This document shows positions 48,848 to 60,641 of a DNA stretch of 64,000 nt, piece after piece. Both the position numbers and the translations under genes were made by a program. Location of the stretch: positions 62,001-126,000 of the forward strand of contig JBAJFE010000031.1 of assembly GCA_037903355.1 (NCBI GenBank), read 5' to 3'. The number at the start of each line of letters is the position of its first letter. Positions within the stretch are counted from its first letter, which is position 1. The notes below the pieces were generated by a model. The model was not told where the DNA came from and did not search any database. It was given only the letters and a program-made list of their open reading frames with translations. Source of the stretch: Trichuris trichiura (taxonomy: Eukaryota > Nematoda > Enoplea > Trichinellida > Trichuridae).

Positions 48848-48879
<32 letters not shown>
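48848..48879. repeat. GA microsatellite
   Basis: A nearly perfect (GA)16 run. It lies in the non-coding region upstream of cyclin D and creates artificial open frames on both strands. Confidence 0.9.
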
Positions 48880-48881
<2 letters not shown>

Positions 48882-49480
48882 TGAAAGGGGAAGCAGGCAG
48901 CGAGAGCTATGCTCACGCGAGCGAAAGGATAGCGGCAAGGAAAACTTGCAAAAATGTTTGCAACGCCAAAAGCGCACGCATCTTTTCTTGAGTGCTTGCC
49001 CTTTGGCCGTCGTCATCGCCTGCACATGCGGACCGTCCTTGGCATTCTCGGCCGGCCGTCGTTGCAATCAACATCCGGAGCAAAAAGGCGCTTCGACCCC
49101 TAAATGCCGGCAGGACAGTCACCGCAGTCACGTGTTTGTTTACATCCCATGGGGCAAGTAATTGAGCAGGGGAGGTTAAGCTTTGCCGAGGTGCAGGCGG
49201 TGTCCTTGAGGTTAGCAAGGACCGCTGGTCGGCAGCTGCGAGCCACACCAAAGGAAGGAAAACCGTCCTTGGAGCTGCTGGCAGCAACAGTTGGCCAACC
49301 GGGAGTAGGACCTTAGACATCTGCAATGCGCCCTAAAACGCCCTTACCGACAACGGTCACCAGTTGCGTCGTCCAAGAAGTGTGAGGCTGGACCGGCAGC
49401 AGATGCCGGCCGGCCCGTTCGTCCTCCTTGCAATTGTCGCTTCTCTCTTCTTATTCTTTTTCTCCTTCTTCTACAAAACG

Positions 49481-49499
49481 GAGAGAGAGAGAGAGAGAG
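49481..49499. repeat. GA microsatellite
   Basis: Second (GA)n run, about 600 bp after the first, preceded by a long pyrimidine tract. Confidence 0.85.
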
Positions 49500-50184
49500 C
49501 GTTTCGAAGAGCTGCTGCTCTTTCCGCTGCTTCGACAAGTAAACCAAACGGCGACAACAAGGCGAGTAAGACACAAGGCGGCGCGGCGCACAATGTTCCT
49601 GCCACGGGGCCGGATCGTACCAAGCGTCCGGACGGTCTTATCTCCTTCTCCGGCGGCAATACAAACACATCGGCAAGAAGATATACTAAAAAAAGCGGCG
49701 AATAGTATGAAAAGTATGCGTAGGTTGAGAGATACGCCGAGCCTACCTTAAATAGCGCAGCTGCAAGCGCGGCGGTCAAAAAATACGGTTCTTCATCTTC
49801 GGCGTGGGCAACTCCCCAAAAAGTTGCGCCGGTGGCATCTAATTGGGGCCCAACAACGCTAAGAGCAGTACCAAGCCACGTGTGCCTTGAAAATTATACG
49901 GCCGGCCTGCAGCGCCTGTCGGTGGTCGTCTGCGGCTGGGTCACTTTGCAATCGAAATAAATTTGCATAAAGTAGCAGCAGCGCCGTCGCCGCTGTTGGC
50001 GCTTTCGGCGCCTACTATCAGCGGCCAAACAAAGGCGGCCCTGGGAAAATGGGCGCCGCGAGCGGACCGCCACCAATAGTTTTAACAAGGGCCAATCAGA
50101 GCGTTCCATGGCTCACTGTGCTCACCGGCCCGCGAGCACAATCGTCGTCGTAGTTAGAGGTGTCGGTTGTCGTCGCAGTCGTCG

Positions 50185-50258
50185 TCTCTCCCCTTTGGTC
50201 GTCGTCGTCGTCGTCGACGTCGTAGTCGTCGTCGTCGTCGTCGTCGTCGTTGTCTTGT
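50185..50258. repeat. GTC trinucleotide repeat in the cyclin D leader region
   Basis: An interrupted (GTC)n tract with GAC/GTA variants, about 200 bp before the cyclin D start codon. It would be in the 5' UTR or promoter. The polyvaline and polythreonine frames it creates are not considered genes. Confidence 0.85.
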
Positions 50259-50453
50259 CTCCAAGTCGCATTGGTTGCAATTGTTGGCGCTCAGCTGTTG
50301 AAGCAGCTGTGCGAATAGAACGGACGGAGGAAAGTTTGGAAAAAAGCAAACTTTTGGAACCAAATACCAGTCGAGCTTCTTCCCATTGCTACCAAACAAA
50401 CTTGCCAACAATTTCCTTGTTTCTCTCCCGCAGCGCAGCGCAGCCAACACCCA

Positions 50454-52130
50454 ATGGCCCCATCGTTAAATAACGAAATTCGCTACGCTGTCCCTGCCGA
50501 ACCCGACTTGGCTTTGTTGACCGACCCGACCGTCCTAAGCGTTATGTTCGACTCCGAAAAGCGTATACGACCGGTGACTAACTATTTCTCCACCGTTCAA
50601 TTGTCTATCAACCATGGAATGCGTAAAACTTTGACCGAATGGATGTACGAGGTGAGAAGCGCGCGGGCTTTGGCCCTTTTTAGAATCCTTTCGCCCCTAC
50701 GACTCCCTTTTCTTGCACTTAAGGTGTGCGAAGAGGAGCGCTGCGACGTTGAGGTGTTCCCGTTGGCCGTCCAATATTTGGATCGGTTCCTATCGACAGA
50801 ACCAATTCGGGTTGATCAGCTGCAAGCTCTCGGTACGGTCTGTATGTTTTTGGCTTCCAAACTGCTCGAAGCGCAGCCGATAAGCGCCGGTCAGCTGGTT
50901 CAATACACGGACTATTCCGTAATGCTCGGCGACTTGTTGGTAAGCGTCGAATCATGCGTATTGTAGCATCGTTTTAAGTGCTCTTCTTTTTTGTAGAGTT
51001 GGGAACTTTTAGTGCTCAACAAGCTCGACTGGGACACGTGTCACTTGACGGCGCATACTTTCATACAACATTACCTTTTTCGACTTCGCCTACCGGAAAG
51101 CACGGAACGTCGCCTTCGCCCGCAGCTTCGGCTAATGGTCGCGCTGGCCGCTACAGGTAAGCGACAGCGTGTACCCTCAATCTCTGTATAGTTAGCAAAG
51201 CGTTGGAGGGGAAAATCGGCCTGTTGTTACCCTTTGCCGATCTGGCCGGAGCTCGTTTCCGGCTTAGCGCGGCGTACACACGGTCGGAAACAATTGCTTC
51301 GGTCAGACCAAAAAACAACTTGTGTCCACCACTTCATCGCGATTGCGTTGGCTTAGAGCGAACGCATTCCGGGTTCACCTCCAAGCTTGTTGATCAGCTG
51401 GCCGTCACGATTGATGACGTCTTATTACGACGCGGTCAAGCGAAGGCCATTGTTACGGCCAGCTGTTCGTTCAACAAGCCGGTGGCATGCAACTGGGCTG
51501 CTGACCGACGGATTGTGACTCCCATCAGCGGAAGCGTAGGCAGCTGCCAGGCGCCGGCCCTTCCGTACGTCAAGCGCGGGCGGACACTGACCACCTGTGG
51601 TCGGTGGCGGGAAGCGTGGTTGATCGCGCCCCTATTGCACAACCAATACCTGCACTGGCCTCTAGCTGACCCCGACAGCCGCCTAACGTGCAGGAGATGC
51701 GCCCCTATGTAATCTTTTTTTCTCTTTTCGCTTGCAGAATATCGATTCGCCGTGCTACCTCAGTCGATGATAGCAGCCAGTTGCCTTTGCGCTGCCTATG
51801 TCAATGTCCACCCGCACCCTGGGTCAGCCGAATCGTTGGCAAGAAGATTGGATCAACTGACAACAATAGACTCGGTATATTACGCCTTATAAAACATGAG
51901 AGAGAGAAATGGCCGCCGTCTGTTTGTAGGATACAATCTTGATAAATACGAGGGAGATGTTGGCCTTTATATGGGAGCTGAGACAAAAGTACGTCGACTC
52001 GAAGTCGTCAAGGATGGGTGCCACCCAACCGCAGGGTTATTTGGATCAGCAACGAATGGCTAATAGATTGGCTGAATTTTGTCGACTCGTGTCGGAGCCG
52101 AGAGCGCAATCGTCGTACTGTGCCCACTAA
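50454..52130 (+). CDS. D-type cyclin
   Basis: This is a regulatory subunit for CDK4/6 that drives G1 progression. Five exons give 303 aa: 50454-50651, 50724-50939, 50997-51156, 51738-51874, 51930-52130; introns are 72, 57, 581 and 55 bp. The cyclin box is clear: MRKTLTEWMYEVCEEERCDV, EVFPLAVQYLDRFLSTEPI, LGTVCMFLASKLLE, the CDK contacts K and E of the cyclin box, SWELLVLNKLDWDTCHLTAH. The second cyclin fold has LMVALAATEYRFAVLPQSMI and AASCLCAAYV. YLDRFL and CEEERC are typical of D rather than A, B or E cyclins. The usual N-terminal LxCxE retinoblastoma-binding motif is not present: the protein begins MAPSLNNEIRYAVPAEPDL. No clear C-terminal threonine-proline degron is seen. If intron 4 were retained, translation would end after SVYYAL. 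Confidence 0.95.
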
Positions 52131-55100
52131 AGGTATTCGCGTGTCGGTGGGCCGCGAGAGAGTACAACTATGCCCAGTGATCATATCGCATCGATGGCGG
52201 ACAAGATTTTCTTCCATCTTCTATTTGTTAAATTTACATATTTCTCGCCGTCGCCGCTGCTGCTGCTGCTTCTTGTATATTGTTCATTTAAGTTGTCCTC
52301 TCTCTCTCCCATCTTATTTTTGCCAGTCCGCTGTCAGTCAGTCGAAGGCTTCCTTGTTTGGCCGCGTCCGCTTGATGCATCTCTTCGCTCCTTTCTCTCC
52401 ATTTTCTTTATAATGCCTTTTTTTTAAAGACACCCTTCGCTTTGGGTAGTTTTAATTATTCGACTGCTTTGCCTTTTTTTACAAAAAAAAGTGGTCGGCG
52501 GCCGACCGACGAAGCTCTTTGCAAGCTAACAAATTCCTCCCTTTGGGCTGCTTTCTTTCTCTTCGTCTTCTTTCTTTTATCCGCACAGTCGCTTTGTGAC
52601 CTTTGATGAAAAAATGCTTTTCTCTCTCTCTCTCGCCTCCAAAATGAGTATGCAGCAGAGAGTGAGAGTACAATTTTTGCTGTCCGTTTTTGTTGTTTCG
52701 CTTTTGCTATTGTCCTTACAGGTATATTAAAGCGTCTGTCCGACGCTGGCAGGTTGTAACGAAGCCTTTTTTTTACGTTCCAATTTTATTATATTACGAT
52801 TTGAAAATTGAATGAATGGACCGACGGGCAAAGCCTCCGCCGCTGCCGCCGGCTTTTGAGCGCGAGCATAGTGAGTGTGGTGGCATTCCATTCATTCGTC
52901 AGCATTGGCCGCCAGCTGGTCGTCTCCAGCTGGCGCGACCCTTTACCGTACTGACACAACGCGAGCGTTCGTCGTTCTTTCGCTTTTCAGGTTCATCTGC
53001 CCGGGACGTCAATGAGCGAACAACCTGCGGTGCCACCGGAAGCCGAACGTTCCCACGTTGCCGCCCTCGGCGTTGTCGTTTATTCTTAGTCGTTAGCGTT
53101 TGGCGTCCCCCATTTGAGAATGGGCCCTCCGCTGTGAAGGAATGTGGCCGTCCTAAGCGGACAGTCGCCATTCGTATTTCACTTTCTGCTGCAACATTAA
53201 TTGAATAGCCATTTTCACCTTACTCCTTTGACGCTTATGCGTGTCTGTGTGTGTGCATATACTTATATATGTATGCAGATAGACGAGTAGAGATATGCAT
53301 TCCTTACATCCTTGTCAAAAGGGATTGCTCGCCGCGGGCGAACTCGCAAGACACGTTCGGTGAGGGGAAAAAAGAAGCGCCGACCAATAGGCGAAGTGGT
53401 ATTGAAAATTTTCTCGCTCAATTGAAGACGCGGCCACCGTCGGAAATGGCCCTGTTCTTTCGACTTATGGCAGTGGCCGAACGAAGGTAAAAAGTTGTCA
53501 ATTGCCGTTTTCGGGGGAGAATTAAAGTGGTCAAAAAAGGCGCCAAAAAATATCCGCCGAACGGCCGCGACCCCCCATCGTTTTCGTTGTGCTTGAAATG
53601 GTTTTTAAAATTCCTTCGCTCTCTCTTTCTGCCTCTTTTTTTCCATTCCCCTTTTGCGCTCTTCCGCTGATTTTGACGCGACATAATTTTCGCTCCCCAA
53701 TAAGTGCTCTCTGCCTCGTCCTAGTCCTAGTCGCAGTCGTCGTTGGATGGACACTTTTTACAGATAAGAAATGCTAACATAGCTTTCTTCCTTTTTTGCC
53801 CTCTTTTATAAAATGAAAAAAATTTCTCCTCAAGAAAAAAAACGATCGCCATTGGTTGGACACATCGTTCGGTGTTGACTCGCTTCATGTAAGTGACTCT
53901 TTCGAATTCGTATATATATATACGTATTTGTCCTGTTGATTTACGCGTCTGATTAGTAAGTTTGCTTTAAGGCCGCCGTCGGGTCGTCTTCATCTTCAAA
54001 GAGAAGAAAATGGAGAAACTTCATGGCAAACCGACGACATTTCTTCAGTCTTGCACAGCTGTCATACTGTAAATCGAGTTTTTACGCCTCGTCGTTTGGT
54101 TGTCAGGCAATCGGATGACATTGGAATGCGAATTCAGTGATTGATACCGTTCTCGGCAAAGAGACGACGAGCCGTCGTTGATCAAAACTTTGAATGGAAA
54201 CAGCTGGCATCGTTATGAATGGCTTCGCGCAAGTCCACGTCAGCTGACCGCCTATTCAGCTGAACAGTTTACAGTTTCAATCTTTCACTCACACTCAATG
54301 CTTCGGTCAATCGGTCAGCGCATAAAGCGCGTGTGCATGCATGCGCGCCTGTTGTCGTCAGTATTCCTCCTTCTCAAACTTCGGTGGGGCAAAGAGCGAG
54401 AAAGAGAGAACAGTTGACAAGTAGAGGAACGCTTGCGCGCCTGACTGTCAGTGAGCTGACCGGATATACACTGTTGCCAATAGTGCAGCGCGAATGGATG
54501 AAGAAAACGACAAAGGGCATTATTCATTCATCCATTTTTATGAATGTGACAATAGTAACGGATGTTTCGGTACTTCAAAGAAAAAGTAAGTTGAATACTG
54601 CTGCCACTTTTAAGCTTGTAAGATCATCTTTTCCGAGATTAGCTTAAAGCAGAATTAGCAGTGATGTTCTCTGTCTCTGTCCGAAGAGAGTGGTTAGTGC
54701 GTTGCTGCCGCGGTCGTCCTTGTCGTCGTCTTCGTGGTCGCGCGCGAGAGCGGCATTTCCTTTGAAAAAAATAGCAAAAAACCCACCTGGCCACCATTTG
54801 CATGCAAAATGGTCAATGGTCCCATTCGTCGACGCATAAATTTCGATTCAGAGATGGCGATATTTATCCGGAGACGCTCTCTACCTGTCTCCGATAGGCG
54901 CTCGGCGTCGCGAGGTCTCGTGCAATTTCGAGGCAAAAAGTTCACTCCGCACCCGCGCGCGCCTAAGTACGTACAAATAATAAGCAAGCACGCGCGCGCG
55001 CGCTCACGCTTCTTTCTACCACTTCTCCTTTTCGGAATTTGAATGTAACTTTTTGAAAGTGACCAAAAAACTATCCGAGAAGATATCGATCGCCAATTTG

Positions 55101-55930
55101 CCTACGACGACGGCGACGATGAAGAAGAAGAGCACATATGGTAAAATTGTTGCGACGCGCCTGTCGAACTTTCAATTGAAGCATGGCGCCTCGACGGATC
55201 GTCGGTCGACTTGTTATAAAGTTGAAAAAAAGAATGAAACACAAAAAACCACTACTGATCAGTAGGGAAAATATTTTGTCACTCCAAGAGGACAGTTATC
55301 CTTTTTTGGCTTTGATCTAACGCATCAGAGTGTCAGAGTAAGAGAAAAGAAAAGAACATACATGTATACATATATATTTGTAAGACTGTCATCGAAATGC
55401 GCGCGATAAGTGGCACATTGTTGGCTGCAACGACGATGGCGCCTACGGGGACGAACAGCTGTTCGTTCATTAATAAAAAGTGCTCAATGAAATAAAGGGC
55501 AAAACAGAACTGTGCATCACCTCGTTCGGGACGAGGATGACACTTTTCTTTGCCAAACCGGAGGAAAAGAAGGTCAATCGATTAGGGAAAAGTTTGTCGT
55601 CAATTTTTAACTCCCATTCATTTCTGCCCTTTTTGCACAATGATAAAATTCAGAGGCACGGAGAGCAAAACGTAAGCGAACGTCCGTACGCGCATGCATG
55701 CGAATGACAGTGACAAAATGCGCTGAGCGTAAAAAAATGAATGAAAAAAATTTGCTCCCTTCAAAACGTCCTCAATGAACGCCGGGCCACCGTATACGCG
55801 CGCAAGTGGCGTAAACAGATGGATCCAATGAACAGGTAGAAAAAAGAAGCCGCCAAAAGGGGCAACGCCCCGTTGGAAAGTGAGCAAATTTAACTTCAAC
55901 GTGCTCGGTTTCCCAAGTATCGATTGATCG
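52131..55930. other. Non-coding stretch downstream of cyclin D
   Basis: No supported gene. Pyrimidine-rich tracts and short simple repeats are common: (CT)n at 52619-52634, (TA)n at about 53913-53923, (CG)n at 54990-55004. The 130-residue frame at 52816-53208 lies in GC-rich DNA and shows no domain. The first part is probably cyclin D 3' UTR. Confidence 0.4.
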
Positions 55931-58110
55931 TTCCTACGGGCAATTTAAAAAAGGTTTTTGAAAAAAAAGAAAGAAAAATCCAAGTTTAGAAATGTGCCAG
56001 TTAGGCCGAACTCAAAAGTAAACCCTTTTCCTCAATGGTCCATACGCTAAAGACAATTTTCCAATAACCGAAATACTTCATTCAACTTTCGCGAAACCCC
56101 TCTGGTTCCATTGATAAGTCCAATCTACGCGCGTAGCGTAGAAGCGACGCTCGCTTATAGGGGATCATTGCGAAATAGAGAAAATTGTTTAAGCGACACA
56201 AAGCTGACGAAAAAAATTCTTTGCCCACCAAAAGAAAACCATTACGTTGTTGACAAATATTTGCCTTGTCGAGACAAGACGTTGTTACGTCATTAATTGA
56301 CGCAAAAAAATGAATCGCACCGGTCTTGAAGGCGCTATGCAAATTTTGTTCTTCCCTGCGTACGCTCATTTTCTGAGAACAAAGAAAAGTTGCTCCACGT
56401 AAATTTATATATCGCAGACCAACCATTCAAATACAGTGAAGTGATACGAAAATATCGCTTACGCGATATGAATGGATAAACCTACAATGAGCATTCATTC
56501 ATCTTTTAATCTCAATGAAAATTAAGGATAAAACGACTTGGCAAAAGTCCAACCATGCAAATTCACTCTTAAGACTAATCTAGACAAATAGGTAAGGTTT
56601 CAATAACGCAGAAATAATTCACCTCCGTTTACGCGAAAATCAGCCGGTTACGCTACACGCTGCGCCATTGTCAAAATTTTCTTAATGGAACAGTTAGCTC
56701 AATGGTCACAATACGCCCGCTAGTACGCTGGACATTGTGACGCGTCAGAATGGCGTTACCGCTCCCAAGTTGGTAAACGATCGGCTCCGACTTTTGGAAT
56801 GCGCAGTGAGAATACTTCAATGTTGAGAATGCCCGTTAATGGACATGGTAAACTTTATTCCAAGCCACTGCGTCAGACCGATACTTCCCTCCGAGCGCGC
56901 AGGGAACGAAGGGTTTACTAAAAGTAGTTTAAATGTTTTTTTTCGAAAAATTCCCCAAAAAGGTAACACTCTTGGCAGAGCAAAGGGAAGCGTTTGCTTT
57001 GTTGACAAATATTTGCCTTTTAAAGACAAGACGTCGTTACGTCTTCAGTTTGCAAAAAAGAGAATCGACAGTTCGGAGCCATTTTGGAAGTTCCGTTAGT
57101 TCGCATATTTTCCTCTCGGAAGGAAGAGGAAAGACGCCATATGCAAATTTATGCATCATCACCTAAGGTCAGAGTATGTAAAATAATTGAATAATTACAG
57201 TATGGAATGCAAAATTGTCGGCAACGGCTTGAAGAATGAGCTTCATTCATCTTACGGTCACAATGAAAATCAAACGACCGAAAGACCAAGTCTAAATCTG
57301 TTTAACGAGTGCTCATTTATTCCTTAAGCCGACCGACATAAACAGGTGCAACTACAATGAGGAAGAAACGTCCTACAAGTCTACAGAAACCACGTTAACT
57401 TGCTCCAGCATTTCATAAAATTTTCTTAATGGAACTTTCGTCCAACGATCTGAATGGGACAACGACGCGTCAGAGTGGCGTTGTCATTTGCATTCAGGAT
57501 TCACTGAGAAGCGCCAATCTCAAAGTCATTATTGGATACAAAGAATTTAATTCCGACGCTGCGAAAACATTCAAATGATCGATCGACTTGCTCGAAACGT
57601 CGTTCAGTCTTTAAATAGCTTCAATGTTTTCATTTGAATAAGTATCATTCTTGGCGGAGCAAAGTGAAACGCTTACGTTGTTAACAAATATTTGCGTTGT
57701 CGTGACAAGACGCTGCTACGTCATTAAGTGTCAAAAACAAATTGGCAGTTCCAAGCTGCTATGCAAATTCCGTTCGTTCATTGAATCTTTTTCTTGGAAT
57801 AATGAAAAAAAGTGCCCCCAAGCAAATCTTATGCCCCAATGTGCACAAAATAACTGGATGATTATATTAACATTACGAAAAGAATGTAACGGTTACGAGA
57901 CGAAAGGAGAACCACCCATCGGTTACATTCATTTTTCAATCTGAATGCGATTTAAAACAGGGATAACCGGGGAAAAGTCGTCTTGTAACTGACTGGGCCA
58001 TTCATAAAATTTTCTTAATGGAACATTGCTCATACAAGCAAATGACTCGGAGTTACTATCGCCATCAAATAGGTTATCCGCGCTGATCAAAGAATGAGGT
58101 AAAACTAGAA
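55930..58110. repeat. Three degenerate tandem copies of a roughly 0.7-kb unit
   Basis: Two anchors recur in the same order three times. Anchor 1, gttgacaaatatttgcctt followed by agacaagacg and ttacgtc, lies at 56245-56294, 56999-57047 and 57676-57727. Anchor 2, aaaattttcttaatggaac, lies at 56673-56691, 57417-57435 and 58006-58024. Between them a further shared block (cattcatc/caatgaaaat) occurs at about 56505, 57245 and 57925. Copies are clearly diverged and spacing shrinks in the third. No coding function is seen. Confidence 0.75.
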
Positions 58111-58586
58111 GACAACTTACCAATATTCAAATTGGTTGCTTGGACTGAATGAGTGAAGCGAAAACCGATACGAACGCCGTTATGGAATATCGATAAAGAC
58201 TAATGTGCGCATGGATTAATGGCTTTTGACTTCCCGTCAATTATTAGAACTTCTGAATAAACAATTAATAAGGCTATATTTTGCATACGTAGCGCAACGT
58301 ACTGCTACTCAACCCAGCAATCGTTCATTCATTCTTTCGCACAAGCGCATTGGCGACGTGATAAAAACGGTCCATTTGCATAGCCGAATTACATCTGAAA
58401 CAAGCCAGTAAAGCGAGTTGGTACCGCCCGCGGACGTAAAATTTCTTAAATTCAAAAAATCATTCCTGCCGATAAAATTTACATAATGAAACTAGGGCTT
58501 ACTTGTACATTTACTAAGTAAGCGTTTTTATTTGACAACATGCAAATTAGGTAAAATTAATCGAATTAACGGAACTATATCGACGA

Positions 58587-60641
58587 TCAACGGCTCTTGA
58601 GCAGATATTCGGCCAGCTTAGGACGCATCAAATCTGCCACGGCAATGGCGATCCAAAAGTCGCCTTTTAATTTGATATCCAAAGCGCGGCAAATGCTTTT
58701 CTCGGACAGCTTCGACCGGTCGGCACCTTCGTCGCTAAATGAATTTGATTTGCGTAAAATGGTACCTGAATAACATTAAAGCTTAATACAGTATACCTTT
58801 CGACTCGAGCGTAAACGTCCAAGGCGAGCGCTCGCATGGCCAATGAGTTCAAAAATTGCAAACTAAAGCCCGTACGAATAACGTTTTGGTAAGGAAGTTG
58901 GTCCATCTGACAAACAGAAGAATGAAAATTTAAAAAAAAGAACGACTTAATATTTGGCGTTCTTACTTGGTTCAGGAATGGGATGACGATCGAATCGTCC
59001 ACCGAGTGGGCTTTCAACTCGCTAAAACAAAGGTATTGACATTTTGATACGAGTCAATTAGAACCAACATCTTCAGCCGCCTTGTAGGCAAGTCTTGCAT
59101 CAAGATTTTCCTGGCGTCGCGAAGAAGCATTTCTTTACGCAAGGCGTCGTGTTTTCTCCAAGGCAACGAATGGAATACCGTATGTTCATCCACGTCGATT
59201 ACGCAGAATGGCCATCTACTGTAAAGCGCCTGCTTCATTATGGAATCTATGTTGACCTTAAGTAAAAAGCGTAATTTTTTAAGTATGGCAACTGTAAATC
59301 TTTTTGCACAACCTTAGAGCAACCCTGCAAAAAAAGCTGTGGGCAGAAGGGTTCATTCACCGCCAAAAATTCAAAATCGCTTTCCAGTGCCTGGCTTTCA
59401 GGGTACATGAACCTGCTCATCGGCCAAAGATTACGGTATGTAACGAAAGCAAGAGTTTTAAGCATCTGAAAAGAAAAGCAGCTAGTTAATTTTTTGTCTG
59501 TAATAAATAAAAAACGATCATTCAACTCGATTGACAGGTTTTGAATTGTTGCCAACAACAACAGTATGGCATTGGCACTGAAGATGAGCGCTGACGCATC
59601 GAGCAAGGAAATCGTTCGTATGACTGTTTGCTTCCGCAAAGTGCGTATCCGCTATCTGCAGTTGACGCAAGTCTACAAGCGATACAACAAGGATACTCTC
59701 GCTTACGTCGAAGTTGACCGCCGCGAAGGATCGACGTTCCAAAATACCCAAAACAAGTAGAAGATAATTCAACTCCGAAGTCATCCTGCTTAGAAGCTCT
59801 TCGCTCTTATCCTAAAAAGCACAAGGCTAATTTACATGAACAAAAAAGAAAGGATAAAACTGAGTTACAACTAAAATTGCAATGCGCAATTTGGTCACAA
59901 AATCTTCGAAAAACGGCTGCAGAAAAGGTTGCAATTTCAGGAACCAATCCACACGTTTTTCATTCAAAACAAGAGCTATCGAATGGATCGCCTGCCTGTC
60001 TTGATGCTTAGCCATGAATATGTAAGCACCAACTGCGAACCTACGATCGGGAAGGCGCAGAACCTAAAGGAAGACGTCAGACTTACGATGATAAGGAATT
60101 AGTGTGCTTGCTTTCAACTCAACGTCGCTACTATTTCTAGGATTGTATATTTCACTGCAAAGTGTGTGCATTGCTATATATCTGTCGTCATCTTCGCCAT
60201 TGTACAACTGCTCCTGCCGGATATTGCCTTCCGCCACGTCCAAGCCGATTTCTAAAGGACATTCATTCGCTGAACGGAAGTTGTGTTCCACTTCACCCAA
60301 AGCAAGGCTTGTTGACGCGGAACTCAAACGAGCAGAGGTGGCTAAACGATAATACTGAAAATTCAACCTTGTATCTTGAACACACCTTCCAAAACATTTT
60401 CGCTTTCAACGCAATCGCTCGACTCCGCGCTACATTCGTTCGCGGCGGGAGGGCAAGTACGATACGTTTCCAGATCGCCTGCAACAACTTCCCAAACAAA
60501 CTTCAACTCCGGGCCGACAATATAGTTCCAAACGGACCACACTACTCGCTCGATACCGGAAAAGTAGCGAACCGGCAATTTTGCCAACTTTACTTTGTTT
60601 CGTAAAGCTACATCCACAATTTCAAAAACTTCCGCTTCCAT
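58587..60641 (-). CDS. alfa-1: C9orf72/ALFA-1 homologue
   Basis: C9orf72 is a longin-DENN protein that acts with SMCR8 and WDR41 as a GTPase-activating complex in autophagy and lysosome control. Ten exons give 519 aa (human 481): 60386-60641, 60087-60341, 59872-60032, 59707-59811, 59527-59655, 59313-59465, 59069-59256, 58967-59021, 58797-58906, 58587-58734; introns are 44-62 bp. Matches to human are VWNYIVGPELKFVW (human YWDNILGPRVRHIW), AMHTLCSEI, ELLSRM, FDIADT...NDFLARCVSAHLQ, CQCHTVVVGNNSKPVNR, CPQLFLQG, a DVDEHTV block, GFSLQFLNSLAMRALALDVY (human RSTFLAQFLLVLHRKALTLI) and ALDIKLKGDFWIAIAVADLM. The first in-frame ATG is 60641; the frame is open further upstream without an ATG, so an extra 5' exon is possible. 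An extended acidic insert follows the first longin strands (about residues 50-130). Confidence 0.9.

Larger units (their letters stand above)
39621..50453. other. Long non-coding stretch upstream of cyclin D
   Basis: About 10.8 kb without a supported gene. Up to about 42 kb it is AT-rich. From about 42.5 kb GC rises and many overlapping frames are open on both strands, which is expected from base composition; none shows domain or splice evidence. Simple repeats are listed separately. A 79-residue ATG frame at 42274-42513 (-) begins with a signal-peptide-like segment and has four cysteines, but nothing else supports it. The right part likely contains cyclin D regulatory DNA and 5' UTR. Confidence 0.45.

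Noticed and set aside
50108..50473. 121-residue frame with polyvaline
   Set aside because: Produced by the GTC repeat in the cyclin D leader; overlaps the cyclin D start.
52816..53208. 130-residue frame downstream of cyclin D
   Set aside because: GC-rich, arginine/proline-rich composition on both strands, no domain, no splice support.
56688..56760. tRNA-like D-arm string gttagctcaatggtca
   Set aside because: No matching acceptor stem, anticodon arm or TTCGA T-loop follows; it belongs to the degenerate tandem repeat, where other copies lack the string.
59566..59760. 64-residue + frame with ATG start inside C9orf72
   Set aside because: Antisense to C9orf72 exons 59527-59655 and 59707-59811 whose coding status is supported by homology.
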